A DNA stretch of 63,547 nt from Magnetococcales bacterium WMHbinv6 (lineage in GTDB: Bacteria > Pseudomonadota > Magnetococcia > Magnetococcales > Magnetaquicoccaceae), in contig PDZV01000005.1 of assembly GCA_002753135.1 (NCBI GenBank), forward strand, positions 1 through 63,547. The letters run 5' to 3'. Each line of letters opens with the position of its first letter. Positions within the stretch are counted from its first letter, which is position 1. Shown here piece by piece: positions 38,483-47,132 of this stretch. Both the position numbers and the translations under genes were made by a program. A model generated the notes under the pieces. It made no database searches. It saw only the letters and a list, made by a program, of their open reading frames with translations, and was not told where the DNA came from.

Positions 38483-38935
38483 ATGCGTGTGCTTCTTATT
38501 ATCGTTTACCTGCTACTGACGATGGTTGCCAATGCAGCAGATTTGTTCGCCGAGTCTCATCAGCATGAACACCAGGCTGAGATACTTTCCTTGGATCACG
38601 GTAAAAAATGGGCAGTGGATGCGCCATTACGCCAGGGCATGGGTAACATTCGTGCATCAGCGATTCGTACACTTGCGCTGCCCCGGGAGGAGGGGTTGCC
38701 GCAATTGGCCAAAACCATTGCAGAGGAGAGTGATCGCATCATAAGAGAGTGTCGTTTACCTTCCGCCGCCGATGCCACTCTGCACACCTTCCTTGCCAAA
38801 CTGCTGGAACATGGACCGAAGCTCGTCGCCGCATCATCCACCGATGAGCGCAATCAGAGCCTGATGGTGATCGTTGAGGTTCTTAACCATTACGGGCACT
38901 ATTTCGACCATCCTGATTGGCAGGATATTCGCTGA
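38483..38935 (+). CDS. DnrO-like periplasmic protein
   Basis: About 150 residues. The ATG at 38483 begins a signal peptide (RVLLIIVYLLLTMVANAADL); a longer frame from a TTG at 38429 would hide it. The mature sequence (KKWAVDAPLRQGM, IIRECRLPSAADATLH, LAKLLEHGPKLV) resembles small secreted proteins labelled DnrO, first noted near NO-responsive denitrification genes. It is helical, has one Cys and a His-rich N-terminus (HQHEHQAE). It is the first gene of a five-gene redox operon, with the reductase gene starting 21 bp downstream. Confidence 0.6.
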   Translation: MRVLLIIVYLLLTMVANAADLFAESHQHEHQAEILSLDHGKKWAVDAPLRQGMGNIRASAIRTLALPREEGLPQLAKTIAEESDRIIRECRLPSAADATLHTFLAKLLEHGPKLVAASSTDERNQSLMVIVEVLNHYGHYFDHPDWQDIR

Positions 38936-38956
38936 CCCATCCACGTGGATCTTGCC

Positions 38957-40147
38957 ATGACAACCCTGGAACTTTTCCTCTATATCCTGCTATCCATTCT
39001 GTTCCAAGTGACTGTTCTGGTTCTGTCCGCCTTTTATCGCCATTGGCAAAATTATCAGGCCCTGCGCATGCAGGTAGCCGGTATCACACGCCTCCCCTTG
39101 GCACCGGTAAAAAACACTTTTCCCGCCTGGGAGGGGTTCCTCCCCTTCCGGGTGGTGCGCAAGGTCTACGAAGACCCGGACCGCACCATCTGCTCCTTTC
39201 ACCTCCAACCTGAAGACCGTCAACCCCCGGCGGATTTTAAACCAGGACAATATCTCACTTTCCAGATTGCCACCGCCGACCGGTTACTCCTGCGCTGTTA
39301 CTCCCTCTCCGACCGCTCCGGTCTCGACCACTATCGGGTGACCATTAAACGCCTTCTCGATGGCCGGGGTTCCAACCACTTTCATCAGCAAGTAAACGAA
39401 GGGGATATGGTGCAGGTCAAAGCCCCAGGCGGCCATTTTATTCTGGAACCGGGAAGCGACCCGGTGGTTCTCATTGCTGGCGGCATCGGTATTACCCCTA
39501 TGCTCTCCATGATCAACGCTGCTCTGGATCAAGAACAGCCTCGGGAAATCCATCTTTTCTACGGGGTGCGCAACTCCGGTGAGCAGGCCATGAAGGAGTA
39601 CCTGGAAGGTTTGGCCCAAAGCCACCACGATTTCCATCTCCACGTCAGCTACAGCAAACCCTTGGCTCAGGATCTCCGGGGGCGGGACTACCATCATGTC
39701 GGCTATGTGGACATAACATTGCTGCGCCTTACCTTGTCTCTGCGTCCTTATCACTTTTTTGTCTGTGGGCCGGTGGCCATGATGGAGAGCCTGTTGCCTG
39801 CCTTGGAAGGGTGGGGTGTCCCCCCAGACCGCATCCACCAGGAGAGCTTTGGTCCCGCTTCCCTGGTCAAGCCGGTTCTGGATAGCGGACCGGTTCCGTC
39901 GGTTACCTTTCAGCGTTCAGCGCAAACCCTCCCTTGGGAGGCTGCGTGCGGTTCTTTGCTGGCCTTTGCGGAAAAAAACCACATCCCCATCGACTCTGGC
40001 TGCCGTGCCGGGGCCTGCGGTACCTGCCAGACCGTTATTGTCTCCGGGGAGGTGGACTACACCCATCCACCGGAGTTTTCTCTCTCTCCCGGTACCTGCC
40101 TGACATGCATCTGCCGACCAAAACGTGATCTTACCCTGCTGGCATAA
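38957..40147 (+). CDS. Membrane-anchored FAD/2Fe-2S NAD(P)H oxidoreductase
   Basis: About 396 residues. An N-terminal TM helix (about 4-26) is followed by a ferredoxin-NADP+ reductase-type FAD domain (about 60-165; RCYSLSD flavin motif) and an NAD(P)-binding domain (about 168-300; IAGGIGITPMLSM and FFVCGPVAMM). A plant-type ferredoxin domain (about 310-396) carries CRAGACGTC plus a distal Cys for one 2Fe-2S cluster. The order FNR-ferredoxin matches phthalate-dioxygenase-reductase/Hmp-like modules. Encoded between a DnrO-like protein and a cytochrome b, it is the likely electron entry point of a transmembrane chain. A soluble paralogue is encoded at 47133-48227. Confidence 0.9.
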   Translation: MTTLELFLYILLSILFQVTVLVLSAFYRHWQNYQALRMQVAGITRLPLAPVKNTFPAWEGFLPFRVVRKVYEDPDRTICSFHLQPEDRQPPADFKPGQYLTFQIATADRLLLRCYSLSDRSGLDHYRVTIKRLLDGRGSNHFHQQVNEGDMVQVKAPGGHFILEPGSDPVVLIAGGIGITPMLSMINAALDQEQPREIHLFYGVRNSGEQAMKEYLEGLAQSHHDFHLHVSYSKPLAQDLRGRDYHHVGYVDITLLRLTLSLRPYHFFVCGPVAMMESLLPALEGWGVPPDRIHQESFGPASLVKPVLDSGPVPSVTFQRSAQTLPWEAACGSLLAFAEKNHIPIDSGCRAGACGTCQTVIVSGEVDYTHPPEFSLSPGTCLTCICRPKRDLTLLA

Positions 40148-40155
40148 GGATTACC

Positions 40156-40728
40156 ATGGAACCATCACTCTGGCACCAAGAGGTGGCACCGTTTTTCAAG
40201 CTCTTCCTCCTGTTGTTCCTGGCCACCTTGCTGGGAGACTTTATCCTGCACCAGTTCAATCTGGTTTGGGTGGGACGCTATCTCGGTATTCCCGGCACAC
40301 TGCTAATTATCGCTTCTCTCCTTTACTCGCTTCGTAAACGTAAAGTCGTTGTCAGCGGTAATCCCAAAATTTTTCTCCGAATCCACGAACTATTCACTTG
40401 GCTTGGAGCATTGATGGTGATGATCCATGCTGGTGTCCATTTCAACGCCATCCTTCCCTGGTTGGCGGTGATAGGCATGGTGATCAATGTGGGGAGCGGC
40501 ATGGTGGGCCGTTATCTCCTGGAACGCTCTCGTCGCCATCTCGCCACCATGGAGAAAAAGTATCGATTGCACGGCAAAACTCGTACTCAGATGGAGATGG
40601 AACTCTTCTGGGACTCAGTGACCTATGACACTATGGCCAAATGGCGGACCATCCACTTTCCCATCTCTTTCGTCTTCGCTGCTTTGGCCCTTGGGCACAT
40701 CCTCAGCATCTTTCTATTCTGGGAATGA
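40156..40728 (+). CDS. Di-haem cytochrome b-type membrane protein
   Basis: 190 residues with four to five predicted TM helices. Conserved His lie in helices facing each other (RIHELFTWLGALMVMIHAGVHF; RTIHFPISFVFAALALGHI), as expected for haem-b ligation. The loop between TM segments is basic (ERSRRHLATMEKKYR). It starts 8 bp after the reductase gene and its stop overlaps the octahaem cytochrome start. It probably moves electrons from the flavin/2Fe-2S subunit through the membrane to the periplasmic c-haems. The substrate is unknown. Confidence 0.8.
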   Translation: MEPSLWHQEVAPFFKLFLLLFLATLLGDFILHQFNLVWVGRYLGIPGTLLIIASLLYSLRKRKVVVSGNPKIFLRIHELFTWLGALMVMIHAGVHFNAILPWLAVIGMVINVGSGMVGRYLLERSRRHLATMEKKYRLHGKTRTQMEMELFWDSVTYDTMAKWRTIHFPISFVFAALALGHILSIFLFWE

Positions 40729-41498
40729 TCATGAACGCGACAATAAAAATTATATTATTGATAAATATGCTCATTATAACGATATTAATAATATATTTCC
40801 CTCACCTGATGGTTGCCCCCGGAAAACTCAGTGAAGGTCATCGTGCCCTGGATCAGGAGTGTTTCGCCTGCCATCTTCCACTGACCGGCGCGGTAGCGGC
40901 CAAATGTATCTCTTGCCACAAGGTGGACGACATCGGTCTGCGCACTACCAAGGGATTGCCCATCGCCGTGCAGAAGAGCAAATTACCCTTCCACCAAAAA
41001 TTGCGGGACCATGATTGCGTTGCTTGCCACAGCGACCACCAGGGCGTGGCCAAATACAGATCTCGCCAACGATTCTCCCACAATTTGCTGGAGACCGCCG
41101 ATCGTGCCCGTTGCGAATCCTGCCATGCCAACCCCTCAGACCCGTTGCACGCCACTCTCTCTGGCCAATGCACCCAATGTCACGGCACCGACTCCTGGAA
41201 GGCCAGTAACATCAACCACGACAAACTGTTCCTTCTGGACCGCAATCACAACGTCCGCTGCACCGACTGTCACACTGGTGGCAACTACAAGCAATACACC
41301 TGCTACGCTTGCCATGAACACTCTCCAGAAAAAATCCGCCGTGAACACTGGAAAGAGGGAATACGAAAATTCGACAACTGCGTTAGTTGCCATCGTAATG
41401 CCAACGAGGATGACGCCAAACGACTCTGGCGTTCTCAGGGAGAAGGTGAGAAAAGGCACGATGACCATCATCGGAGAAAGCACGATGATGATAATTAA
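40725..41498 (+). CDS. Membrane-anchored octahaem cytochrome c
   Basis: About 257 residues. An uncleaved N-terminal helix (about 5-27) anchors a periplasmic domain with eight CxxCH sites: CFACH, CISCH, CVACH, CESCH, CTQCH, CTDCH, CYACH and CVSCH. Many additional His supply distal ligands, as in cytochrome c3/c7-like proteins. The C-terminus is charged and His/Asp-rich (HDDHHRRKHDDD), a possible metal-binding tail. ATG 40725 overlaps the cytochrome b stop (ATGA); 40731 is an alternative. The eight-haem spacing differs from the HAO-like protein at 686. Likely the terminal electron carrier of this operon. Confidence 0.9.
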   Translation: MIMNATIKIILLINMLIITILIIYFPHLMVAPGKLSEGHRALDQECFACHLPLTGAVAAKCISCHKVDDIGLRTTKGLPIAVQKSKLPFHQKLRDHDCVACHSDHQGVAKYRSRQRFSHNLLETADRARCESCHANPSDPLHATLSGQCTQCHGTDSWKASNINHDKLFLLDRNHNVRCTDCHTGGNYKQYTCYACHEHSPEKIRREHWKEGIRKFDNCVSCHRNANEDDAKRLWRSQGEGEKRHDDHHRRKHDDDN

Positions 41499-41545
41499 CA
41501 CTGATGAACCGCCGGCTATGTCGGCGGAGTATAGGAACAATCATC

Positions 41546-42442
41546 ATGACACGTAGCAACTCTGTCTTTTGCCGCCAGCCCGCTTCCTCAGTCAGCATGC
41601 GGGCGGTTGGGGTGTTCATCGTTCTGAACGCCCTGCTTTTTCTGGCCAAGGTGACAGTGGGAGTGAGGTACAATTCGCTGGCGGTTCTTTCGGACGCAGG
41701 CAACTCACTGATTGATGTGCTGACGTCGACCATCATTTTGTTCGCTGTACGGGAAACCGCCAAATTGCCGGATGCGGAACACCAGTTCGGCCATAGTCGC
41801 ACTGAACCACTGACTGCCTTTACCGTTGCGGTACTCACCTGTGTTCTGGCCACGCAGGTCTTTCGGGAGGCGGTCGGGCGATTGATCGATGGTGGGGAGC
41901 CATTGGCAGGCGTGGCACCACTGGTGGTGTTGGCGGTCGTGATTGTTACCAAAAGCGTTATCTGGCAGGTGGCGGGCCGCATGGGACGCAAGCAACGCAG
42001 TCCTGCCATGATCGCTGCCGCCATAGATGCCAAAATGGATGTGCTGATCAGCCTGATGGCCATGGTGGGTGTGGTGGGAACCGATGTTGGTCTGCTATGG
42101 CTGGACGGCGTGGCTGCTCTGTTTATTGCAGCATGGATTGCTTACACCGGTTTTTCCCTGGGCAAGGAAAATATCGAAAAATTGCTGGGCGCGGTCCCAA
42201 ATCCAACCATCGTCCGCATGATACACGCCAAACTGAATCTTCTGAAAAAACAGAATCGTATCCGAAATTTTCACGAATTGCGTATCCACTATGTGGGATC
42301 GGAAATCCATATTGCCGTCCACGTGAACGTAAGTCGACAATTGGGGCTGCAGGCTGTCCATGATCTGGATGAAGATATCCAGGCTATATTGCAGAATATT
42401 CCTGATGTCAAGCATGTGGCACTGCACATAGACCCGGTTTGA
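41546..42442 (+). CDS. Cation diffusion facilitator (CDF) family transporter
   Basis: About 298 residues, six TM helices and a C-terminal ferredoxin-like cytoplasmic domain (about 210-298). Metal-site residues read as Asn/Asp in TM2 (NSLID) and Asp/Asp in TM5 (DAKMD) instead of the common His/Asp sets. From memory this resembles the MamB-like CDF branch rather than zinc exporters. CDFs exchange divalent metals for protons. ATG 41546 has AGGA 8 bases upstream; an ATG at 41504 would add 14 residues. It follows the octahaem gene after 47 bp. Iron or manganese transport is inferred. Confidence 0.88.
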   Translation: MTRSNSVFCRQPASSVSMRAVGVFIVLNALLFLAKVTVGVRYNSLAVLSDAGNSLIDVLTSTIILFAVRETAKLPDAEHQFGHSRTEPLTAFTVAVLTCVLATQVFREAVGRLIDGGEPLAGVAPLVVLAVVIVTKSVIWQVAGRMGRKQRSPAMIAAAIDAKMDVLISLMAMVGVVGTDVGLLWLDGVAALFIAAWIAYTGFSLGKENIEKLLGAVPNPTIVRMIHAKLNLLKKQNRIRNFHELRIHYVGSEIHIAVHVNVSRQLGLQAVHDLDEDIQAILQNIPDVKHVALHIDPV

Positions 42443-42742
42443 TTGCCACCAATCACCAACATGCTGTTCGCTTAATTGCGGTCAAATCCTTTGTATTTGA
42501 TGGTCAGCCAAAAGGAAGCAGCGACTTTGCGCCCTCGGTCTGCAGCCTCAGGCTTGCTTGAGGCTCGCTGCAAAATATTCTCAAATCGTCGTGTTATTCA
42601 GGTTCATTTCAGTTTCCATCTCTACACTATATTGTAACAATTGTGATCGCAACGAGAGATTTTTTTCGGGGAGATGACCCGGAATATGCTTCTGTTCAGC
42701 CACCATTTCTCGACATTTTATGCAATCTTCAGGAGGTGTTCC
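42443..42742. other. Intergenic region with a hairpin after the CDF gene
   Basis: No coding sequence is supported. A 7-bp perfect stem (AGCCTCA, 42544-42550; TGAGGCT, 42559-42565) without a T-run could end the redox operon. The last 80 bp are AT-rich and could hold the promoter of the next gene. Confidence 0.35.
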
Positions 42743-43144
42743 ATGTCGTGCATTCACCATCATTCCCATAAGCCCTATCTGGTTTCTCATACCTTGCATA
42801 TGGAGCATATGGCAGGCAGCGATTTTATTCAGTCAGTACAGGCCCGGTTGTCGGGCTTGCCAGGCGTATCGTCGGTGGAGTGTGACCCCGACGCAGACCT
42901 GGTATCGGTGACTTATGATCTACGCAAAGTACACATGGAAGAGATCGAAACTACCCTGCATGATATGGATGTGGCGTTGAAAGATGATTTTTTCTCGCAT
43001 CTTCGCCATGCAATCAGCCATTTCATGGAAGAGTTGGAGGACGACAATCAAGCCGCCAATCTGAACAAGCCGGACCATTCCTACAACCCGTTCTTTTACC
43101 GCAAATTGTCACAGGAAAAGGAGCCATCCGATCAACTGGGCTGA
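42743..43144 (+). CDS. Small His-rich HMA-like (ferredoxin-fold) metal-associated protein
   Basis: About 133 residues. ATG 42743 is preceded by a perfect AGGAGG at 7 bases; longer frames lack this. The N-terminus is His-rich (CIHHHSHKP, HTLHMEHM). Residues about 22-75 show the HMA-like pattern QARLSGLPGVSSVECDPDADLVSVTYDL, but without the CxxC metal site. A second His-containing helical part and an acidic, Pro/Tyr tail follow. It may be a metal sensor, chaperone or partner for the CDF transporter upstream. I do not recognise a named family. Confidence 0.65.
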   Translation: MSCIHHHSHKPYLVSHTLHMEHMAGSDFIQSVQARLSGLPGVSSVECDPDADLVSVTYDLRKVHMEEIETTLHDMDVALKDDFFSHLRHAISHFMEELEDDNQAANLNKPDHSYNPFFYRKLSQEKEPSDQLG

Positions 43145-43675
43145 TGCATTGCAGACGAACCTGGGCGCATGGACCGATCTGTACAACAATGGGTGGGATC
43201 ACTTGGACCGATGCCTCCATGGCAGACCATCTATGCAGGGTTTTAAACATCAAAATGTTATCCTGTGTTGGTTCAAAAAAGCGAACTGGGGGCGTTGTCG
43301 CCCCCAACCGACCATTGCTTGTTTGGTTTCGACTGGCTGTGCGTCGATCTTGCCAGTATTACAGGCCTCTCTTCGGAGTATTGTCGGGCGGAGTAAAATG
43401 TGACAAACAAAGAAGGCAGACAATTATGACGTTTGAAACAAAATATCCCATTTGGGACGGCAAGTGAGACTTTTTGTCTCAGTGTCAGGAAATGAATCAA
43501 CCCGGTTGCAGCGGTCCACACTGTGCTTTTGCGCTGAAAAGCAATTTTTCCCCCCTGTTGTCGATGTTATTGCCCGCCGACTCGAATGGAACAGGAGATG
43601 CATTGGAAAAAAGCGAAGCGGGGTGTTGTGTGCGCAGAATGGTGCGGTGTGTGATCTTTTTGGAGAGGATGCCAA
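43145..43675. other. Intergenic region with hairpins
   Basis: No convincing gene. A perfect 8-bp stem with a TTGT loop (43287-43306) has a T6 run on the minus-strand exit after 6 bases. A smaller stem TGAGAC-TTTTT-GTCTCA lies at 43465-43481. A 13-codon frame (MTFETKYPIWDGK) ends just before it at 43466. A Cys-containing frame at 43492-43701 overlaps the next gene and has a poorly placed ribosome binding site. Confidence 0.35.
43287..43306 (-). terminator. GC-rich hairpin in the 43.1-43.7 kb gap
   Basis: Perfect 8-bp stem (43287-43294 and 43299-43306) with TTGT loop. An A6 run on the plus strand at 43275-43280 becomes a T6 run on the minus strand. It looks like a minus-strand intrinsic terminator, though no minus-strand gene is seen to its right. 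Confidence 0.4.
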
Positions 43676-45691
43676 ATGAAAAACCTAAAACTCGGTCATA
43701 AACTTGGTCTCGGTTTTGCCGTGGTCCTGATATTGACAGTGATTGTCACTATGACTGGATATAACGGTTTGCGTTCTCTTGGAGGTGGTATTGAGGCTCT
43801 TTCTGGCTTGATGGCGTTGAGCAATCGCTTGTCCAACGTGCAACTGCTGGAAAAAGAGTATGCCTTGCGCAAGGAGGCGCAAGGGGTGACAGAAATCACC
43901 AGATTGTTGAACGAGTTGCAGCAGCAGGCTGAGGCTGCACAGAATAAACGGGAGCATCCAGACGATAAGAAACAGTTGGCGGACTTTGCCAATGCCGCGC
44001 AGCGTTACGGGCAATCGTTTCACCGTTTTGTTGCGGGGGATCATAAACGGCAAGAGGTCGCCGTGCGGGTAACGGCCCTGGCGCGGGTCATTCTGGATGA
44101 GGCCAATGCGCTGCGTAGCGATCAACTGCATAAAACACACAAATTGACCTCCGAATTGGGAGGACAGATTGATGGGGGTGAGGATCGTGGGGTCATCTCC
44201 GGGCAGATTGCCATTCTGGGTGAACGGGCAGACAAACTGGATCGATCCGGGGAGATTGTCCGGTTATTCATGGATGCCCGACTGGCGGAAAAAAATTATC
44301 TGCTCAGTGTCGGCAAAGAGGAGAAAGAGCTGCAACACAATCAGAAGCTGGTGGCTGATGCCGTGCAGATTGCCCGCAAACTGCAACCCGGTTTCAGCAA
44401 GCAGAACAACAAGGATCAGATCAAAAAAATTATCGAGGGGATCGAAGCCTATCAAAAAGAGATGATCCACCTGCAGGAGAGTTTTCAGCAGCAGCAGGTA
44501 AACGTGCAGGAGATGGCGACAGCACGCAAGGCGGCAGATAAGGAGATTGAGAGCATCACCCAGCGGGACCAGGCGGAGTCGGGAGAGGATATCTCTTTTG
44601 CCAACCGCATATTGCTTGGCTTGAGTGGAGCAGCGCTGGTGATTGGCGTTGTGGTCTCGGTGTTGTTGACCCGGGTGATCGTGCAGGCGCTGACCCAGGG
44701 GGTCTCCTGTGCCGAGAGTATCGCCGGTGGGGATTTGACCACCAGCGTCTGCATCAATCAGGGTGATGAGACCGGGCAGTTGGGGGCCGCCTTGACCCGC
44801 ATGGTGGGCAATTTGAAGAAAGTGGTGGCCGACTTGTCCACCGCCGCCGATCAGGTGGCGGTGGGCAGTGATGAAATATCCGACGCGGCGCAAACCCTGG
44901 CCCGGGGGGCCAGCGAACAGGCCGCATCGATTGAAGAGACTTCGGCGGCGATGGAACAAATGGTTGCCAATATTCAGCAAAATACCAGCAATGCCAATGT
45001 GACGCGACAGATTGCCAGCAAAGCAGCCCAGGAAGCAGAAGCAGGCGGCAAGGCGGTGTTCCAGGCGGTACAGGCGATGAAAGAGATTGCCTCGCGCATC
45101 AGTATCATCGAAGAGATTGCCCGCCAGACCAACCTGCTGGCCCTGAATGCCGCCATTGAGGCGGCGCGGGCCGGAGAGCATGGCAAAGGGTTTGCCGTGG
45201 TGGCCGCCGAAGTGCGCAAGTTGGCGGAACGGAGCCAGACCGCCGCCGGAGAGATCAGCCATCTGTCGGTTTCCAGCGTCGGCGTGGCCGAACAGGCAGG
45301 CAGCATCATCGACACCCTGGTGCCGGAGATTCAACGCACGGCTGAACTGATTCAAGAGATTGCCGCCGCCAGTCAGGAGCAGAGCCAGGGGGCATCGCAG
45401 GTCAACCAGGCTATTCAACAGTTGGATACAGTGATTCAACAAAATGCGGGGGCTTCGGAGGAGATGGCGGCGACGGCTGAACAGCTCTCCGCCCAGGCGG
45501 AGACCATGTTGCAAAGCATCGGTTTTTTCTATACTGGTGAGGCTGGTAAGGTGAGCGGGAGGAAAAAGGGGATGCAAAAACCTTCGCCGTCAATAAAAAA
45601 ACTGCCAAAAAGTCAGGCTATTACCACGCAACCGACACTGCCGGTGAGCAAAAAACAGGCGGTTGTCGACAGTGAGTTTGAATCTTTTTAA
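43676..45691 (+). CDS. Methyl-accepting chemotaxis protein with a long helical (HBM-like) periplasmic sensor
   Basis: 671 residues. TM1 is near 11-30 and TM2 near 312-334. The roughly 280-residue, all-helical periplasmic region, with a repeated [15 protein letters not shown] / [13 protein letters not shown] pattern, fits the helical bimodular (HBM) sensor class. HAMP and the signalling domain ([26 protein letters not shown]) follow. A Lys/Pro-rich linker ends in SEFESF; EFESF resembles the C-terminal CheR/CheB tether pentapeptide (x-W/F-x-x-W/F). GAGAGGA lies a few bases upstream of the ATG. Confidence 0.92.
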   Translation: MKNLKLGHKLGLGFAVVLILTVIVTMTGYNGLRSLGGGIEALSGLMALSNRLSNVQLLEKEYALRKEAQGVTEITRLLNELQQQAEAAQNKREHPDDKKQLADFANAAQRYGQSFHRFVAGDHKRQEVAVRVTALARVILDEANALRSDQLHKTHKLTSELGGQIDGGEDRGVISGQIAILGERADKLDRSGEIVRLFMDARLAEKNYLLSVGKEEKELQHNQKLVADAVQIARKLQPGFSKQNNKDQIKKIIEGIEAYQKEMIHLQESFQQQQVNVQEMATARKAADKEIESITQRDQAESGEDISFANRILLGLSGAALVIGVVVSVLLTRVIVQALTQGVSCAESIAGGDLTTSVCINQGDETGQLGAALTRMVGNLKKVVADLSTAADQVAVGSDEISDAAQTLARGASEQAASIEETSAAMEQMVANIQQNTSNANVTRQIASKAAQEAEAGGKAVFQAVQAMKEIASRISIIEEIARQTNLLALNAAIEAARAGEHGKGFAVVAAEVRKLAERSQTAAGEISHLSVSSVGVAEQAGSIIDTLVPEIQRTAELIQEIAAASQEQSQGASQVNQAIQQLDTVIQQNAGASEEMAATAEQLSAQAETMLQSIGFFYTGEAGKVSGRKKGMQKPSPSIKKLPKSQAITTQPTLPVSKKQAVVDSEFESF

Positions 45692-45725
45692 TGCGAGCAT
45701 TGTATAGAAGAGGGGCGAAAACAAG

Positions 45726-46160
45726 ATGAAACAACCGCGACAGATTGTCTGCCCCAGTTGCAGCGCCGTCAATCGACTGCAGGCGGACAAAGCGTTACAC
45801 TTGGGAGTGTGCGGGCGCTGCAAAGAGGGGTTGTTTTTGGGTAAACCGGTTGATTTGACCATGGATTCCTTTGAAACCCACCTGGAAAACAGCGATATTC
45901 CTCTTTTGGTCGATTTTTGGGCCAGTTGGTGCGGGCCGTGCAAAATGATGGCCCCGGTTTTGGCGCAAGCGACGGAACGGCTGGAACCCTATTTGCGGGT
46001 GGGTAAGGTGGATACCGATCGGGAACGCTTTCTGGCCGCCGAGTTTGCCATTCAAAGTATTCCCACCTTGATCCTGTTTCGGGGTGGCGAGGAGAGGGCG
46101 CGGCAGGCAGGGGCGATGTCGTTACCCGCTCTGCTCCACTGGGTAGAAAAAATGGCCTGA
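45726..46160 (+). CDS. trxC: Thioredoxin 2 (zinc-finger thioredoxin)
   Basis: 144 residues. The N-terminal zinc ribbon (CPSC near 9-12, CGRC near 29-32) precedes a thioredoxin fold with active site WCGPC near 68-72 and the cis-Pro region IPTLILF. This architecture is diagnostic of TrxC, a cytoplasmic disulfide reductase usually induced by oxidative stress and inactivated through Cys-zinc release. It lies 20 bp before yaaA, a peroxide-stress gene, which suggests a shared oxidative response. Confidence 0.93.
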   Translation: MKQPRQIVCPSCSAVNRLQADKALHLGVCGRCKEGLFLGKPVDLTMDSFETHLENSDIPLLVDFWASWCGPCKMMAPVLAQATERLEPYLRVGKVDTDRERFLAAEFAIQSIPTLILFRGGEERARQAGAMSLPALLHWVEKMA

Positions 46161-46179
46161 TCAGGGAGTGTGGCAGCCT

Positions 46180-46947
46180 ATGTTGGCAATTCTTTCCCCG
46201 GCGAAAACCCTTGACGAAAAGCCGGTTACGCTGCCTGTAGCGGGCAGTATCCCCCTCTTTGCGGCAGAAGCGTGGCAGTTGGTCGGCCTGCTGCGACAGC
46301 GGGATGCCACCCAACTGGCGGCGTTGATGCAGCTCAGTCCGGCCTTGGCCAGCTTGAATGTGGACCGTTTCCGCCGATTCAAGGCCGAGTTGCCAGCAGA
46401 CGAGGGCAAAGTGGCTGCCTTGCTCTATCGGGGCGATACCTATGCCGGGTTGCAGGCTGACCGCTGGCAGGAGGCAGAGTGGCAGAGGGCGCAACAGTCG
46501 TTGGCCATTCTCTCCGGCTTGTATGGTCTGTTGCGCCCTTTGGATCGCATTCAGCCCTATCGGCTGGAGATGTCCACCCGCTTGCCCAACGCGCAAGGCA
46601 AAGATTTGTATGCCTTTTGGGGCGATCGTCTGCGCCAGACGCTGGCCCGCTGGGCCGGAGAACGGCGGTTGATCAATCTGGCCTCGGAAGAGTACAGCAA
46701 AGCAGTGCAGGGGTTGCCGATGCTTACCCCGGTTTTTCTCGAGCCGAAAGGGGACCGTTTACAGGTGATCGGCCTGCTGGCCAAACGGGCCCGTGGCCGC
46801 ATGGCCGATTTCATCATTCGCCACCGTCTGCAGGAGGTGCAGGCGTTACAGACCTTTCAGGCCGATGGCTATCGCTATCGGGCCGATCTTTCCAGCGACG
46901 ACCGCTACTGTTTTGTGCGCGATCCCGCCGCCCTCAACGCGAGCTGA
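46180..46947 (+). CDS. yaaA: YaaA-family peroxide stress protein
   Basis: About 255 residues, close to E. coli YaaA (258). The N-terminal LAILSPAKTLDEK, a conserved RPLDRIQPYRLEM segment and INLASEEYSKAV are family signatures (DUF328/UPF0246). YaaA lowers free iron during H2O2 stress and binds DNA. ATG 46180 is chosen, with GGGAG 11 bases upstream; a GTG at 46168 is possible but sits too close to that site. It follows trxC by 19 bp, so they form a likely two-gene unit. Confidence 0.92.
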   Translation: MLAILSPAKTLDEKPVTLPVAGSIPLFAAEAWQLVGLLRQRDATQLAALMQLSPALASLNVDRFRRFKAELPADEGKVAALLYRGDTYAGLQADRWQEAEWQRAQQSLAILSGLYGLLRPLDRIQPYRLEMSTRLPNAQGKDLYAFWGDRLRQTLARWAGERRLINLASEEYSKAVQGLPMLTPVFLEPKGDRLQVIGLLAKRARGRMADFIIRHRLQEVQALQTFQADGYRYRADLSSDDRYCFVRDPAALNAS

Positions 46948-47132
46948 TCCCCTCAAGGGTAGACAATTGCGCAAATCGCCGGGGCGGTGCATGGGTGGTA
47001 TAAAAGCTCTTCTTGCAATTCCAGATTGCGTTGCCGGTAGATCTGCTGCCGACAGGATTACAGGTCTCACGCAGCCACAGTTGCTGACGGTTGCGGCTGA
47101 TAGCCTGCTCTTCTGCCTTTTTTGCCTGACTG

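Noticed and set aside
43141-43251. In-frame continuation of the His-rich protein past its TGA (possible selenocysteine or read-through)
   Set aside because: The extra 36 codons are within what chance allows. No SECIS-like hairpin is seen, and the protein has a plausible end before the TGA.
43492-43701. Small Cys-containing frame before the HBM chemoreceptor
   Set aside because: The AGGA is only one base from the ATG, and the frame overlaps the chemoreceptor start.
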